60,748 nt of DNA from a bacterium (lineage in GTDB: Bacteria > Actinomycetota > Acidimicrobiia > Spongiisociales > Spongiisociaceae). Position 1 is the first letter of the stretch, and every line of letters starts with the position of its first letter. A program made the position numbers and the translations under genes. Under the pieces are notes generated by a model, which was not told the DNA's origin, ran no database searches, and saw nothing but the letters and a program-made list of their open reading frames with translations. Positions 9,626 to 19,050 of the stretch are shown here, one piece after another. The stretch covers positions 1-60,748 of the forward strand of contig JAPOQZ010000069.1 of NCBI GenBank assembly GCA_026710435.1, given 5' to 3'.

Positions 9626-9745
9626 GCGGTGGTACACAGCAGTAGGTACCAAGTGGCTCCGGAAGAGAATCCGTCCGTGGGTCGCCAGTCTCGGGGAGGA
9701 ATCTGTAGCCGTCGAAGTTAGCGACCCTCGGATTCCGCTGGGATT
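9626..9745 (+). pseudogene. Internal fragment of a YgjP-like metallopeptidase gene
   Basis: The frame reads WLRKRIRPWVASLGEESVAV, nearly identical to residues of the intact peptidase encoded at about 6078-6180. DNA identity is lower than for the adjoining dehydrogenase fragment, so it came from a diverged homologue rather than a fresh copy. A one-base shift occurs after the segment reading EVSD (about 9725) and the HExxH region is missing. It directly abuts the dehydrogenase fragment. Confidence 0.85.
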
Positions 9746-10017
9746 GACGCTTTACATCTGTCTTACAGCATGTGTACCTTAGGTCCTGAAAGCCCCGGAA
9801 CCGTCCCTGCCTCGGCAAACGGCCGGGGTTACGCCTTTCGAGAGCCGTCCTTCGCCACCGGCGTGCGAGTACGCGTGACACTGCCGATCGTCATAGCCAT
9901 TGTTCCGAACATCGGGCAATCTGCCCTGCCGGATGTGGGCGCGGACGGAGAAGTGTTCGGAATCGTCCGGAGAGTGGCTACACGAGGGCCTTGAACCTGG
10001 TGCGAGGAGAGGGTACG

Positions 10018-10317
10018 TTGACGGGTATGGAGACCAAGCACAAACCCGATGTCGAAGAGGCGCCGAAGCTCTACGCCATAGTCGTGGGCGGTAGCAATGG
10101 ACAGATGGACCCTGAGTTCGCCGCTGCCCTGCAGGAATACTGCGACGCCAGGGACAACGATGCGAACGGCTGGGACAAAAACCCTGAGGACAAGGAGGAG
10201 GCTCTTGAGGAGCTGGGCAGGCTCTTCGCTGAGTGGCAGGAGGAGAACGGGGCATTCACTGAAGAGGAGATGGCCCGAGCACGCGCGCTGAAGTCCGGTG
10301 TCTACCTTCGTTCTTGA
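10018..10317 (+). CDS. Small acidic protein, probable antitoxin of a PIN-type pair
   Basis: A TTG at 10018 has a strong ribosome site (GAGGAG at 10004-10009) eight bases upstream; an ATG at 10027 is in the same frame. The product is about 99 residues, rich in Asp and Glu, with a helical C-terminal half (EEALEELGRLFAEWQEE). I recognise no DNA-binding fold. Its last 20 bases overlap the PIN-like gene that follows, the order and overlap typical of type II antitoxin-toxin pairs. The antitoxin call rests on size and context only. Confidence 0.5.
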   Translation: MTGMETKHKPDVEEAPKLYAIVVGGSNGQMDPEFAAALQEYCDARDNDANGWDKNPEDKEEALEELGRLFAEWQEENGAFTEEEMARARALKSGVYLRS

Positions 10318-10576
10318 TACTGGGAAGCTCATCGCCGTAGACCGGCGTAGCAGGGATGTGCTCTCGACCCTGCACTCAGCCTTCGCCGATCGTGACTCCG
10401 TTCTCGTGCCCGTCGGGGTGATCGGTCAGGCATGGAGCGAGCCCGGAACCGTGGCCGTCGCTACTGCTAGAGCGAGGAGTCGCGGCAACGAAGTTGTAGT
10501 CCTCACATCTGATGGGGACGACTTGCGAACGCCGGTCTCCACGTTGAAGTCGATCACACGGATCGCAGAAGTGTGA
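10298..10576 (+). CDS. PIN-domain toxin with an internal deletion
   Basis: The GTG-started product has 92 residues. Its start FVLDTGKLIAVDRR is the first strand of a PIN domain with the catalytic Asp at residue 7, and its end VVVLTSDGDDLR is the last conserved TSD segment. Full-length relatives are about 130 residues. What is missing is the middle stretch with the third acidic site (usually GTSDxVDA). The junction falls after GQAWSEPG (about residue 54). The reading frame is preserved, so a shortened protein could still be made, but RNase activity is unlikely. It overlaps the preceding gene by 20 bases. Confidence 0.6.
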   Translation: MSTFVLDTGKLIAVDRRSRDVLSTLHSAFADRDSVLVPVGVIGQAWSEPGTVAVATARARSRGNEVVVLTSDGDDLRTPVSTLKSITRIAEV

Positions 10577-10703
10577 GAACTGCTGAGACACTCGGTTTAC
10601 CATCCGTTCCGAGACAGTGACGATGCGAGCGCCGGGCGTACACTCGGAGGCGACGACTGCACGTTGAGAAGAGTCGAGAAACACAGGTTTCCGAAGGCTG
10701 GGG

Positions 10704-11957
10704 ATGAACAGACATAGATTGGTCGGGCTCATCGACCAGGGTGAGAGTTCGACCTTGGAGTTCAAGCGGGATGGCCTCTCGATCCAGAGTCTCGTCATGG
10801 AGTTGGTCGCTTTCCTCAACCTGGAGGGAGGCACCGTCCTGATCGGTGTTGAGGATGACGGCAGCATTTCGGGTACCTCGCGTGCAGGTGTCGAGGAGTG
10901 GGTGGCCGAGGCCTGTCGTACGAAGATCGAGCCACCGGTCGTGCCGTTACTGTCGTGGACGAGAAACGCGGAAGCAGGCCTAGACGTGCTGGCCGTCGGT
11001 GTGACCTCTGGACCTGACAAGCCCTACGCACGTGTACACCATCAGCGCAGGACCTACTACATCCGGGTTGGTAGCACGTCGCGGGAGGCGAGCCAGGACG
11101 AGCTGGGGAGGATGTTCCAGGCGTCGGGCCGCCTGCGCTACGGCGAGAAGCCCGTACCGGGCACCAACTTCGAAGCTCTGGATCCTCGGCGTTTGCACGA
11201 CTACCTAACCCGTGTCCTGGAAGGGGAGGCCCCGAGACGCGATGACGTAAATGGATGGGAGACGCTGCTCCGCAACATTGAGATCATGACCATCTCTGCC
11301 GGGCAGTGTGTCGCGACCATCAACGGCATGGTTCTCTTCGGGAGGCGGCCCGGCAGGTACGTCCCCCAATCCGGAATCCGGGCTATCTGTTATCCGGGAA
11401 CCGATCCTGACTACGCAACTCGCGCCGATGAGGATCTGCGTGGGCCGATGGTTCCGCTCGGCGCCGAGGATGGTTCGTTGATCGAGCCAGGGCTGGCCGA
11501 CCGAGCTTGGGACTTCGTGCGCCGTAACACGACGCCTACGGCGCATCTGGAAGGACCTCGCCGGGTCGACCGGTGGGAATACCCGGAGGCTGTGGTTCGC
11601 GAGGCTGTCGTGAATGCGCTCGTCCACCGTGACTACAGCATTGCCGGTACCGATATCATGCTCGCCATTTTCTCGGACCGTATGGAGATCGTGAGTCCAG
11701 GCCGTCTACCCAACACGATCACCGTTGAGGGAATGAAGGCAGGCGCTCGCTACGCTCGCAACCAGACGTTGGTCAACATCATGCGGGACTACAAGTACGT
11801 GGACGCGCGCGGCATGGGCGTGCGTAACAAGATCATTCCGGGTATGCGGGCTCACAACGGTACGGAACCCGATCTCGTGGAAGAGGAGTATCGCTTCACA
11901 GTGCGCCTATGGAAGAGTGAGAAGTCCCGTACATCGTTCTCTCATCGGAGTGAGTGA
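10704..11957 (+). CDS. AlbA_2-domain ATP-binding transcriptional regulator-like protein
   Basis: The 417-residue protein begins with an AlbA_2 (Schlafen-type) domain: SSTLEFKRD at about 15-23 and LNLEGGTVLIGVEDDG at 39-54. The C-terminal half has a GHKL/HATPase_c_4-like segment around VREAVVNALVHRDY (near 299). This pairing is found in the family often labelled RecG-like or divergent-AAA_4 regulators; such proteins turn up in accessory and defence islands, but biochemical data are few. The start ATG follows a GGGG stretch. It seems to stand alone, 127 bases after the truncated PIN gene and 136 bases before the dehydrogenase. Function is not settled. Confidence 0.8.
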   Translation: MNRHRLVGLIDQGESSTLEFKRDGLSIQSLVMELVAFLNLEGGTVLIGVEDDGSISGTSRAGVEEWVAEACRTKIEPPVVPLLSWTRNAEAGLDVLAVGVTSGPDKPYARVHHQRRTYYIRVGSTSREASQDELGRMFQASGRLRYGEKPVPGTNFEALDPRRLHDYLTRVLEGEAPRRDDVNGWETLLRNIEIMTISAGQCVATINGMVLFGRRPGRYVPQSGIRAICYPGTDPDYATRADEDLRGPMVPLGAEDGSLIEPGLADRAWDFVRRNTTPTAHLEGPRRVDRWEYPEAVVREAVVNALVHRDYSIAGTDIMLAIFSDRMEIVSPGRLPNTITVEGMKAGARYARNQTLVNIMRDYKYVDARGMGVRNKIIPGMRAHNGTEPDLVEEEYRFTVRLWKSEKSRTSFSHRSE

Positions 11958-12093
11958 TCGTGTTGGTCCCGAGGATCACTTGCCACGATCCCACTCGGCC
12001 CGGGTGGATTTCCTCTTGATAGACCGACGGTTTTAGCCGTCCTATCCGGCGGTGTTACGGTGCCGCAGGTATCGCGAGTGAAGGGTCTTCGGC

Positions 12094-13170
12094 GTGTATC
12101 GGATAGCTGTCATTCCGGCGGATGGTGTGGGTCCGGAGGTATCGGAGGAGGCGGAACGGGCCCTTCGGGCGGCCGCTCGGGGTCACGACTTCGACGTTGA
12201 AACTGAGTGGTTCGACTGGGGATGCGATCGTTGGTTGGCCGACGGGAAGATGATGCCGGATGATTATCTCGACATCCTGGCGGGGTTCGATGCGATCTTC
12301 CTGGGATCGGTGGGCGACGTGTCGAAGATGCCGGACCACCTGTCGCTGGAGTTGATACTGGGCATACGGCGGGGGTTCGACCAGTACGTCAACTTGCGTC
12401 CCATACGTTTGTACCCGGGGGTGAGCACGCCGATCCGGACCGCCACCGCCGAGACTCTGGACATGGTGGTGATCCGGGAGAACACCGAAGGGGAGTACGC
12501 GGCCCAGGGCGGGATCTTCAAGACCGGGACCCCCGATGCGGTGGCATTGCAGACTGCCGTGTTCACCCACAAGGGATGCGAGCGGGTAATGCGCTACTCG
12601 TTCGAACTGGCTCGGCAGCGTTCCAAGCTGGGTTCCGAAGCCCCGGTGGGGAGAGTCACCAACTGCACCAAGTCGAATGCCCTCAACTACTCGATGGTGT
12701 TCTGGGACACGGTGTTCGACGAGGTGGCGGCAGACTTCCCCGACGTGGAGACGGACATGGCGCTGGTGGACGCCCTGTCGATGTGGATGGTGAAGAACCC
12801 CGAGTGGTTCGACGTGATAGTGGCTTCCAACCTGTTCGGCGACATCATCACCGATCTGGGTGCCATGCTGCAGGGAGGCATGGGCTTCGCCGCCGGCGGG
12901 AACGTCGATCCTGAGCACCGGTTCCCGTCGATGTTCGAACCGATTCACGGTTCCGCTCCCAAGTACACGGGCCAGCGGCGGGGCAACCCGATCGCGTCGA
13001 TCGAAGCGGTGCGCATGATGCTGGACCACTTGGGCGAGCATCAAGCCGCGGACGCCGTCGGCATGGCGATCGCTGAGGTCCTGGTGGAAGGCGAGGTCGG
13101 CACCCGTGACATGGGCGGTACCAACACCACCGACGAGGTCGGCGCTGCCATAGCCGACCGGATTCGCTGA
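12094..13170 (+). CDS. Tartrate/D-malate-type beta-decarboxylating dehydrogenase
   Basis: This 358-residue protein belongs to the isocitrate/isopropylmalate dehydrogenase family. It has the N-terminal IPADGVGPEV, the substrate-loop segment VVIRENTEGEYA, the Lys/Asp region TKSNALNYS, the metal-binding FGDIITDLGAMLQGG and the nucleotide-binding EPIHGSAPKYTG. Presence of RENTEGEYA and WCDRWLADG-like N-terminal spacing resembles tartrate dehydrogenase/D-malate dehydrogenase (NAD-dependent oxidation and decarboxylation of 2-hydroxyacids) more than LeuB. The GTG start is conserved with IPADG close behind. It precedes a nucleoside hydrolase by 29 bases. Its last 80 codons are duplicated as a pseudogene 3.5 kb upstream. 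Exact substrate is uncertain. Confidence 0.85.
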   Translation: MYRIAVIPADGVGPEVSEEAERALRAAARGHDFDVETEWFDWGCDRWLADGKMMPDDYLDILAGFDAIFLGSVGDVSKMPDHLSLELILGIRRGFDQYVNLRPIRLYPGVSTPIRTATAETLDMVVIRENTEGEYAAQGGIFKTGTPDAVALQTAVFTHKGCERVMRYSFELARQRSKLGSEAPVGRVTNCTKSNALNYSMVFWDTVFDEVAADFPDVETDMALVDALSMWMVKNPEWFDVIVASNLFGDIITDLGAMLQGGMGFAAGGNVDPEHRFPSMFEPIHGSAPKYTGQRRGNPIASIEAVRMMLDHLGEHQAADAVGMAIAEVLVEGEVGTRDMGGTNTTDEVGAAIADRIR

Positions 13171-13199
13171 GGGTCGTGTCCTGAAATGGGGGAGTACGC

Positions 13200-14333
13200 A
13201 TGACGAAGTTCCCGTTCATCAGCGACGAGCGCCGCAAGGAGATGCTGTCGCCGCAACCCGGCCGGGTACGGGTGGTCATAGACACCGACGCGGCCAACGA
13301 AGTCGACGACCAGTTCGCCATAACGTGGGGGTTGCTGTCACCAGACCGGCTTGACATCGAAGCGATCGTGGCTGCGCCATTCTCGCGGGCCTACTTCAGG
13401 GAGCCGCTCCTGGCGGCGGCCCGGGCGAACGTCGACGACTCGACAGCCGCCGAGGTCGACGACATCGCAGCTTGGGCTCACCGGCTGAGGGCCGCCGGTA
13501 TCGACCCGGAGAATGTCCCCTTCGAGACGGTGGCCGAGGGCATGGAGATGTCCTTTGCGGAGATCGGCACCATCATGGGCTGGCTCGGCATGTCATCGGA
13601 GGGAGTGGCCTTCCGGGGAGCCGACCGGTTCATGGAGTCACCGGACGACATCGTGGACAGCGAGGGCGCCCGCCGCATCATCGAAGCAGCCATGGCGGAC
13701 GACGATCGACTCCTCCATGTCGTGGCGATCGGTGCTCTCACCAACATCGCTTCGGCGCTCCTGATGGAACCGGAGATCATCACCCGGATGGTGGTGTCAT
13801 GGACATCCGGGTATCCGACCTTCGTGAGGTTCAGCAACTCCCCATCCATGAACCTGGTCCAGGACCAGCACGCCTCCCGTCTACTGTTCGACTCCGGTGT
13901 GCCGCTCCTGTACCTGCCGGGCTATTACATAGGCGAGCAACTCGTGATGTCGCTGCCCGAGTCGGAACGGTGGGTCAACGGCCGGGGAGAGATCGGGAAA
14001 TACCTCCACTACCTGTACACGAACAACCGCCTGAGGGCACAGCGACTAGTCGAGCCCTTCCCGGGCCAGTCCTGGGTGTGCTGGGACTTCATCAACTTCG
14101 CATGGCTGATCGACCCGACCTGGGTGCCGACCACCTTCCTCCCGACCCCGATCCTCGACGACGATCTCATCTGGCAGCATCCTCCCGGCCGGCCGCTGAT
14201 GAGCGAAGCGACCGATATCGACAGGGATGCCGTCTATCGCGACTTCTTCCACAAGCTCGAGCGGCACAGCAAGACGGTGGACAACCTTCCTCAAGGGGTC
14301 GGGTTGGCACCGTCGGATGCGGGGTGCTGCTAG
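13200..14333 (+). CDS. Inosine-uridine-preferring-type nucleoside hydrolase family protein
   Basis: The 377-residue protein has the Asp cluster [15 protein letters not shown] (about 26-40), the calcium-binding signature of nucleoside hydrolases, here in the NEVDDQ variant, and the mid-protein ALTNIASAL segment. Family members cleave the N-glycosidic bond of nucleosides to base and ribose; the variant motif means the substrate may differ. No signal peptide is visible. The ATG follows GGGGGAG with good spacing. It lies 29 bases after the dehydrogenase and is probably co-transcribed. Its TAG shares the bases CTAG with the stop of the convergent acyl-CoA synthetase. Confidence 0.85.
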   Translation: MTKFPFISDERRKEMLSPQPGRVRVVIDTDAANEVDDQFAITWGLLSPDRLDIEAIVAAPFSRAYFREPLLAAARANVDDSTAAEVDDIAAWAHRLRAAGIDPENVPFETVAEGMEMSFAEIGTIMGWLGMSSEGVAFRGADRFMESPDDIVDSEGARRIIEAAMADDDRLLHVVAIGALTNIASALLMEPEIITRMVVSWTSGYPTFVRFSNSPSMNLVQDQHASRLLFDSGVPLLYLPGYYIGEQLVMSLPESERWVNGRGEIGKYLHYLYTNNRLRAQRLVEPFPGQSWVCWDFINFAWLIDPTWVPTTFLPTPILDDDLIWQHPPGRPLMSEATDIDRDAVYRDFFHKLERHSKTVDNLPQGVGLAPSDAGCC

Positions 14334-15973
14334 GCCGACTTGATACCGGCAGCGGCCTCTAGACCTAGCTCGGAGATGGAGATCTCCCGCATCTCGACCT
14401 TGCGGATCTTGCCGGTGACGGTCATCGGGAAGCTGTCTACGAACTTGACGTACTCAGGAACCTTGAAGTGGGCGATACGGCCCCGGCAGAAGTCCTTGAT
14501 GTCCTCGCCGGTTGCTTCAGCGCCCTCGCGTAGCTTGACCCAGGCTATCACCTGCTCGCCGTACTTCTCGTCGGGGACGCCGATCACTTGAACGTCCTCG
14601 ATGGCGGGATGCCCGTAGAGGTACTCCTCTATCTCCCTGGGGTAGATGTTCTCGCCGCCCCGGATGATCATGTCCTTGATTCGTCCGACGATGTTCATGT
14701 AGCCGTCCGAGTCCATGGTGGCCAGGTCGCCGGAATGCATCCATCCTTCGGAATCGATCGACTCGGTTGTTCGCTCCGGGTCGTTCCAGTAGCCCAGCAT
14801 GACCGAGTAGCCCCGAGTGCAGAGCTCACCGTCCTGTCCGCGCTCCAGCGTTTCGCCGGTCTCGGGGTCGATGATCTTGATCTCGACGTGGGGATGTACC
14901 CGGCCGACGGTGGAAACCCTCCGCTCGATCGAGTCGGTGGTCATCGTCTGGGTGGACACCGGCGACGTCTCGGTCATGCCGTAGGCGATGGTCACGTCGG
15001 TCATGTTCATCTCGTTGATGACCTGCTTCATCACCTCCACCGGGCAGGGTGACCCGGCCATGATCCCAGTGCGGAGCGACGACAGGTCGAACGACTCCAG
15101 GTCGGGATGGGCGAGTTCGGCGATGAACATCGTCGGCACCCCGTACAGGCTGGTGCACCGCTCGTCCTGCACAGCGGTCAGTACCTGCCCGGGATCGAAG
15201 CCAGGACCCGGAAAGACGATCGCCGACCCGTGGGTCGTGCAGGCCAGCGTCCCGAGAACACTTCCGAAGCAGTGGTACATGGGAACCGGTATGCAAACCC
15301 GGTCCATCTCGGTGTAGGCACAGGCCTCGCCCACGAAGAAGCCGTTGTTGAGGATGTTGGAGTGGCTGAGGGTGGCGCCCTTGGGGTACCCGGTGGTTCC
15401 CGACGTGTACTGGATGTTGATGGGGTCGTCGTGGTGCAGGCCGGCCGCGCGCTCGGCGAGGACCCGGTCCATCCCGTCGTCGACGGGTTCGATCAGGGCA
15501 CTCCACTCGGGGGTCTCGAGGAAGATAACCCGCTCCAGATCGTCCAGTTCGTCTTCGATCTCGGCGACCATGGCCCGGTAGTCGGAGGACAGGTGCTTCT
15601 GCGCCGATACCAGCACCCGGCATCCCGACTGGCCCAGGGCGTACCGAACCTCGTGGGTTCGGTAGGCGGGGTTGATGTTGACCAGGATCACCCCCGCCTT
15701 GGCGGTGGCGTACTGGAGCCATACCCACTCGGCGCAGTTCGGGCTCCAGATACCCACCCGGTCACCCACTTCGAGCCCGAGGCGGAGAAGACCCATAGCC
15801 AGCATGTCCACCGAGTCATTGAAGGCCCGGTAATCCTGGTGGATCCCCTGATGAACCGAGACCAGAGCGTCCTGCTCCGGGAATCGAGCAACAGTCGCTT
15901 CGAGGTTCCTGCCGATCGTCTCCTGCAGCAAGGGCGTCGAAGTATCGCCGCTCGTGTATGCCACACCGGACAT
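14330..15973 (-). CDS. AMP-dependent acyl-CoA synthetase (fatty-acid--CoA ligase family)
   Basis: The ATG at 15973 has GGGAGGAG upstream, so I reject the longer open frame. The 547-residue product has the whole ANL-superfamily set: P-loop [16 protein letters not shown], the AMP-binding YGMTETSP, the hinge region [18 protein letters not shown], the [15 protein letters not shown] segment and the C-terminal catalytic Lys in [12 protein letters not shown]. It activates a carboxylic acid as acyl-adenylate and transfers it to CoA; the VTGKI and length fit medium- or long-chain acids. It is monocistronic and converges with the nucleoside hydrolase, stops overlapping by four bases. Confidence 0.93.
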   Translation of the reverse strand: MSGVAYTSGDTSTPLLQETIGRNLEATVARFPEQDALVSVHQGIHQDYRAFNDSVDMLAMGLLRLGLEVGDRVGIWSPNCAEWVWLQYATAKAGVILVNINPAYRTHEVRYALGQSGCRVLVSAQKHLSSDYRAMVAEIEDELDDLERVIFLETPEWSALIEPVDDGMDRVLAERAAGLHHDDPINIQYTSGTTGYPKGATLSHSNILNNGFFVGEACAYTEMDRVCIPVPMYHCFGSVLGTLACTTHGSAIVFPGPGFDPGQVLTAVQDERCTSLYGVPTMFIAELAHPDLESFDLSSLRTGIMAGSPCPVEVMKQVINEMNMTDVTIAYGMTETSPVSTQTMTTDSIERRVSTVGRVHPHVEIKIIDPETGETLERGQDGELCTRGYSVMLGYWNDPERTTESIDSEGWMHSGDLATMDSDGYMNIVGRIKDMIIRGGENIYPREIEEYLYGHPAIEDVQVIGVPDEKYGEQVIAWVKLREGAEATGEDIKDFCRGRIAHFKVPEYVKFVDSFPMTVTGKIRKVEMREISISELGLEAAAGIKSA

Positions 15974-16127
15974 CTCGCTCCTCCCGATCGACGGAACAAC
16001 TGAGGGCACTGTATCAGCCTGCGCGGAGGCAGCCTGCGGCTCAAGTCGCATAGCCCGGAACGCGGATCGCCACCGCTGGTGCACCATCCGACCGAGATCC
16101 GTATTCACTCTGTGTACATTGACAATC

Positions 16128-16367
16128 ATGCGCTTAAGCATTCACTTGGACGACGACCTCGTTGCTGAACTCGACCAGCGGGCAGGGCTGGAGCACCGGA
16201 ACGCCTTCATTGCCGACTTGATCCGGCGAGGCCTCGACTACGAGCGCAGATTGGACGACATCGATGCGTCCCTGGGGGGCATAGCGGACACGGGTCACGA
16301 CTGGGATGAAGATCCTGGCGGATGGGTCAGAGCACAACGCCAGGGAGACCCTCGCCGTTCTGGCTGA
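16128..16367 (+). CDS. Ribbon-helix-helix antitoxin-like protein
   Basis: The 79-residue product starts [19 protein letters not shown] and continues with NRNAFI-like helix residues and LIRRGLDYE, the beta-strand and two helices of a CopG/RHH DNA-binding domain. The C-terminal half is acidic, as in toxin-binding tails. A TACATT hexamer at 16115-16120 puts a likely transcript start almost at the ATG, so the message may be leaderless. The following 140 bases carry no recognisable toxin, so it looks like an orphan antitoxin. Confidence 0.6.
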   Translation: MRLSIHLDDDLVAELDQRAGLEHRNAFIADLIRRGLDYERRLDDIDASLGGIADTGHDWDEDPGGWVRAQRQGDPRRSG

Positions 16368-16510
16368 GACGAGAATACTGCTGCTCGGCTCAGGAGGGCT
16401 TATCAGAGCTATTCCTCGCACTTCCACCGGGGCTCGGATAGGGAGGTTCAGGCGGGTCGGAACTGCGGACGTCGTCTGTCTCGATCGAGGAGACCGAGGG
16501 GAGTCCTGCA

Positions 16511-17092
16511 GTGGCTGATCTCGGTATCTACTCCGTGGGTCATTCGGTTCACCGGATCGACGCCTTTGTCGGCCTTCTCCATCGGCACCGTGTGGAGGTC
16601 GTGACCGATGTGCGAACCTCGCCGTTCTCCCGGTTCAACCCCCAGTTCAACCGCCATGTCCTCGAGAAGGAACTGGAGGCAGCGGGTATCAATTACCTGT
16701 TCCTCGGGGAGGAACTGGGCGGAAGGCCTCCCGGTGACGAGTTCTACGACCACGATGGGCATGTGCTCTACGGACGCTTGGCGGAGAGCCCCCTGTTCCG
16801 GGCCGGGCTCGCTCGGTTGATCCAGCAGGCCGACCGGTCGCGGGTGGCCATCATGTGCAGTGAGGAGGATCCGGCCGGCTGCCATAGGTTCATCCTCATC
16901 ACACGGGGCCTCCGCAGTCGCGGTATCGAGGTCACCCATATCAGGGGCAACGGCGACGCAGAGTCCACTGAGGAGATCACCTCGTTCGGCGGCTGGTCAG
17001 ATCCCGTCTACGAGGAGGAGTCCCTTCTCGATGGATCGCTGAGGAGTTCCTGGAGATCTACCCGACCTGTCTCTCCCGGGAGACGTAGGTAA
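16511..17092 (+). CDS. DUF488 family protein
   Basis: The 193-residue product shows the DUF488 signature: IYSVGHSVHRIDAFVGLL at the N-terminus, VVTDVRTSPFSRFNPQFN, then FLGEELGGRP, and the C-terminal MCSEEDPAGCHRFIL segment with two conserved cysteines. The family has no established biochemical role. The GTG start is preceded by a GGAGACCGAGGGGAG stretch that can act as ribosome site. It stands alone between an orphan antitoxin and an SDR gene. The last 25 residues are basic and not conserved. Confidence 0.85.
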   Translation: MADLGIYSVGHSVHRIDAFVGLLHRHRVEVVTDVRTSPFSRFNPQFNRHVLEKELEAAGINYLFLGEELGGRPPGDEFYDHDGHVLYGRLAESPLFRAGLARLIQQADRSRVAIMCSEEDPAGCHRFILITRGLRSRGIEVTHIRGNGDAESTEEITSFGGWSDPVYEEESLLDGSLRSSWRSTRPVSPGRRR

Positions 17093-17292
17093 CAACCCGT
17101 GATTCCCAAGGATTGGGATCGGGCCACTTGCTCCGACTGGCTTCAGCGATCCGCCTTACGGCGAGGGCGCGCGGCGGACTATGGCCGGAACAGCCATAGA
17201 CTTCATTCCGTGACCGCGTGAGAGGCGGGATGATCTTCGCAACCATCGCCGGTAACGCCGTTCCGGCTCCGACTTCGCTTGGGGAGGCCTGA

Positions 17293-18768
17293 GTGCCAAG
17301 GGTGCTGGTCCTCGGCGCCTCCGGATACATCGGGAGCCACTTGGTACCCCGGCTGGCGGAGCGAGGCCACGAGGTCCGGGCTGCCGGACGCCGGCCGGAG
17401 ACACTTCGAGGTCGCGGCTGGACTGGGGTGGAGACGGCACGTGCCGATGCGCTCGATCCACAATCCCTCGGGCGGGTCTTCGACGGTATCGAGGTCGTCT
17501 ACTACCTGATCCATTCGATGGCTTCGGGGAAGGGCTTCCCTGAACTGGACCGGCAAGCGGCCCTGAACGTACGGGAGGCTGCCGGACGAGCCGGAGTGAA
17601 CCGGATCATCTACCTGGGTGGCCTACTGCCACGGGAGGCCGCTTCGATGCATCTGGCCTCCAGGCAGGAGACCGGCGCCGTGATGCGGGACGGACCGGTG
17701 GCGGTCACTGAGATAAGGGCCGGGATCATTGTGGGCCCCGGATCGGCTGCCTTCGAAGTGATCCGCGACCTGGTCTACCACTTGCCGGTCATGGTGACGC
17801 CGCGGTGGGTCGATTCACTGACCCAGCCGATCGCTCTCGACGACCTGCTCGAATACCTGCTGCGCCTCCCCGGGACCGAATCGCCGGGACACCACACATA
17901 CAACGTCGGAGGTCCGGAGGCGCTGCGCTACCGGGACCTGCTTACACGCTTTGCCGGGGTCATCGGCAAGCGGTTGTTTGTCCTGCCGGTACCGGTGCTC
18001 ACTCCCCGCCTGTCGTCCTACTGGCTGAACCTGGTGACCGCGGTGCCGGCGAACGTCGCCCGGCCCCTGATCGACGGGCTCAAGCACGACCTGGTGATCG
18101 ATCCCCAAGCCGATCTGGCCGAACGGATCCCGCTGGCCCTCCACTCCTACGACGAAGCGATCCGGGCCGCCCTGGAAGCCGAGCGATCCTCCGACATGCC
18201 GGCCCGCTGGACGGAGGGCTCGTTCGCGATGCGGGATTACCGCCCCGACATCTCCTTCTACAGCCGGGGTGAACGCGTCGAGCGCAACTGTGACGCGCCG
18301 CCGGAAGCGGTGTGGAAGGTCGTCTCGGCGATCGGAGGCAGCAACGGCTGGTACTACGCCGACCCGCTCTGGAACCTGCGCGGCGTCCTGGACCGGCTGG
18401 TGGGCGGGGTAGGTCGCCGCCGCGGACGCCGGCACCCGACCGAGCTCCGGGTGGGCGATGCGGTCGACTTCTGGAGGGTGGTGGCGGTCGAGCCCGGTCG
18501 CCGCCTGACCCTCCTTGCGGAGATGCGCCTCCCGGGGACCGCCGCCCTCGAGTTCGAAGTGCTTCCGGACGCCGACGGTGCCCGCCTGGTGACAGCCGCT
18601 CACTTCCATCCTGCCGGTGCGGCAGGTCTCCTCTACTGGTACGTCCTGTGGCCCTTCCACAAACGGATCTTCGGTGGACTGGCCGACGCTATCGTCCGGC
18701 GAGCCGGGACCGGAGCCGCTGCCGGGAGTGGAGGAGCGGCGGACACGGGGTTCCTGACCGGGCGCTGA
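17293..18768 (+). CDS. NAD(P)-binding atypical SDR fused to a DUF2867 domain
   Basis: The N-terminal half of this 491-residue protein is an NmrA-like Rossmann domain with VLVLGASGYIGSHLVPRLAE (GxxGxxG) and VVYYLIHSMASG. From about residue 325 (DISFYSRGERVERNCDAPP) a second domain of the DUF2867/START-like type follows, including YWYVLWPFHKRIFGGL near the C-terminus. This two-domain plan is common in actinobacteria and related bacteria; the substrate is unknown, with a lipid-like or quinone-like ligand suggested only by fold. A GGGGAGG precedes the GTG start. It is the last gene before recCBD but is separated from them by 282 bases, so a separate transcript is likely. Confidence 0.85.
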   Translation: MPRVLVLGASGYIGSHLVPRLAERGHEVRAAGRRPETLRGRGWTGVETARADALDPQSLGRVFDGIEVVYYLIHSMASGKGFPELDRQAALNVREAAGRAGVNRIIYLGGLLPREAASMHLASRQETGAVMRDGPVAVTEIRAGIIVGPGSAAFEVIRDLVYHLPVMVTPRWVDSLTQPIALDDLLEYLLRLPGTESPGHHTYNVGGPEALRYRDLLTRFAGVIGKRLFVLPVPVLTPRLSSYWLNLVTAVPANVARPLIDGLKHDLVIDPQADLAERIPLALHSYDEAIRAALEAERSSDMPARWTEGSFAMRDYRPDISFYSRGERVERNCDAPPEAVWKVVSAIGGSNGWYYADPLWNLRGVLDRLVGGVGRRRGRRHPTELRVGDAVDFWRVVAVEPGRRLTLLAEMRLPGTAALEFEVLPDADGARLVTAAHFHPAGAAGLLYWYVLWPFHKRIFGGLADAIVRRAGTGAAAGSGGAADTGFLTGR

Positions 18769-19050
18769 CACCTGGACTTCCCCCGAGTGGCGACAGGGCG
18801 GGTCGCATTCGTTGCCCATCCCCCGAACGTGCCTCCCGTCGCGATGCTCGCCCTGGGGTCGTTGCAGGGCAATTATTCCACTACTGGTTGGAGAGGGTCA
18901 CGGTGTGTCGGTGCCGGGTGATATGTTCGCCTCTGTGATGTACAGGAGGTGCGTGGTCGCGGATGTGGGGGCAGCCCGTGGGGGAGTGTCAGCCGCCGAC
19001 CGGACTGGGAGGCGGTGTCGCCGTGCCGTGCGCCGGATTCCGGAGGTGTC

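Larger units (their letters stand above)
9241..10017 (+). other. Gene-poor scar region
   Basis: Apart from the two abutting pseudogene fragments (9385-9745), the stretches 9241-9384 and 9746-10017 show no family I recognise and no clear promoter. Short open frames here have no ribosome sites or conserved motifs. Confidence 0.5.

Noticed and set aside
9385-13173. Site-specific integration at the 3' end of the dehydrogenase gene, like element e14 in E. coli icd
   Set aside because: In that case the displaced 3' fragment should lie downstream of the intact gene. Here it lies upstream, and there is no integrase in the window.
16306-16518. Toxin partner for the RHH antitoxin at 16128
   Set aside because: The 70-residue frame lacks PIN, RelE or MazF motifs and overlaps the DUF488 start.
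17815-18819. Long minus-strand open frame opposite the SDR gene, and similar frames opposite recCBD and the hut genes
   Set aside because: They are shadows produced by high G+C codon bias: no family motifs or ribosome sites, and the opposite strand has clear genes.
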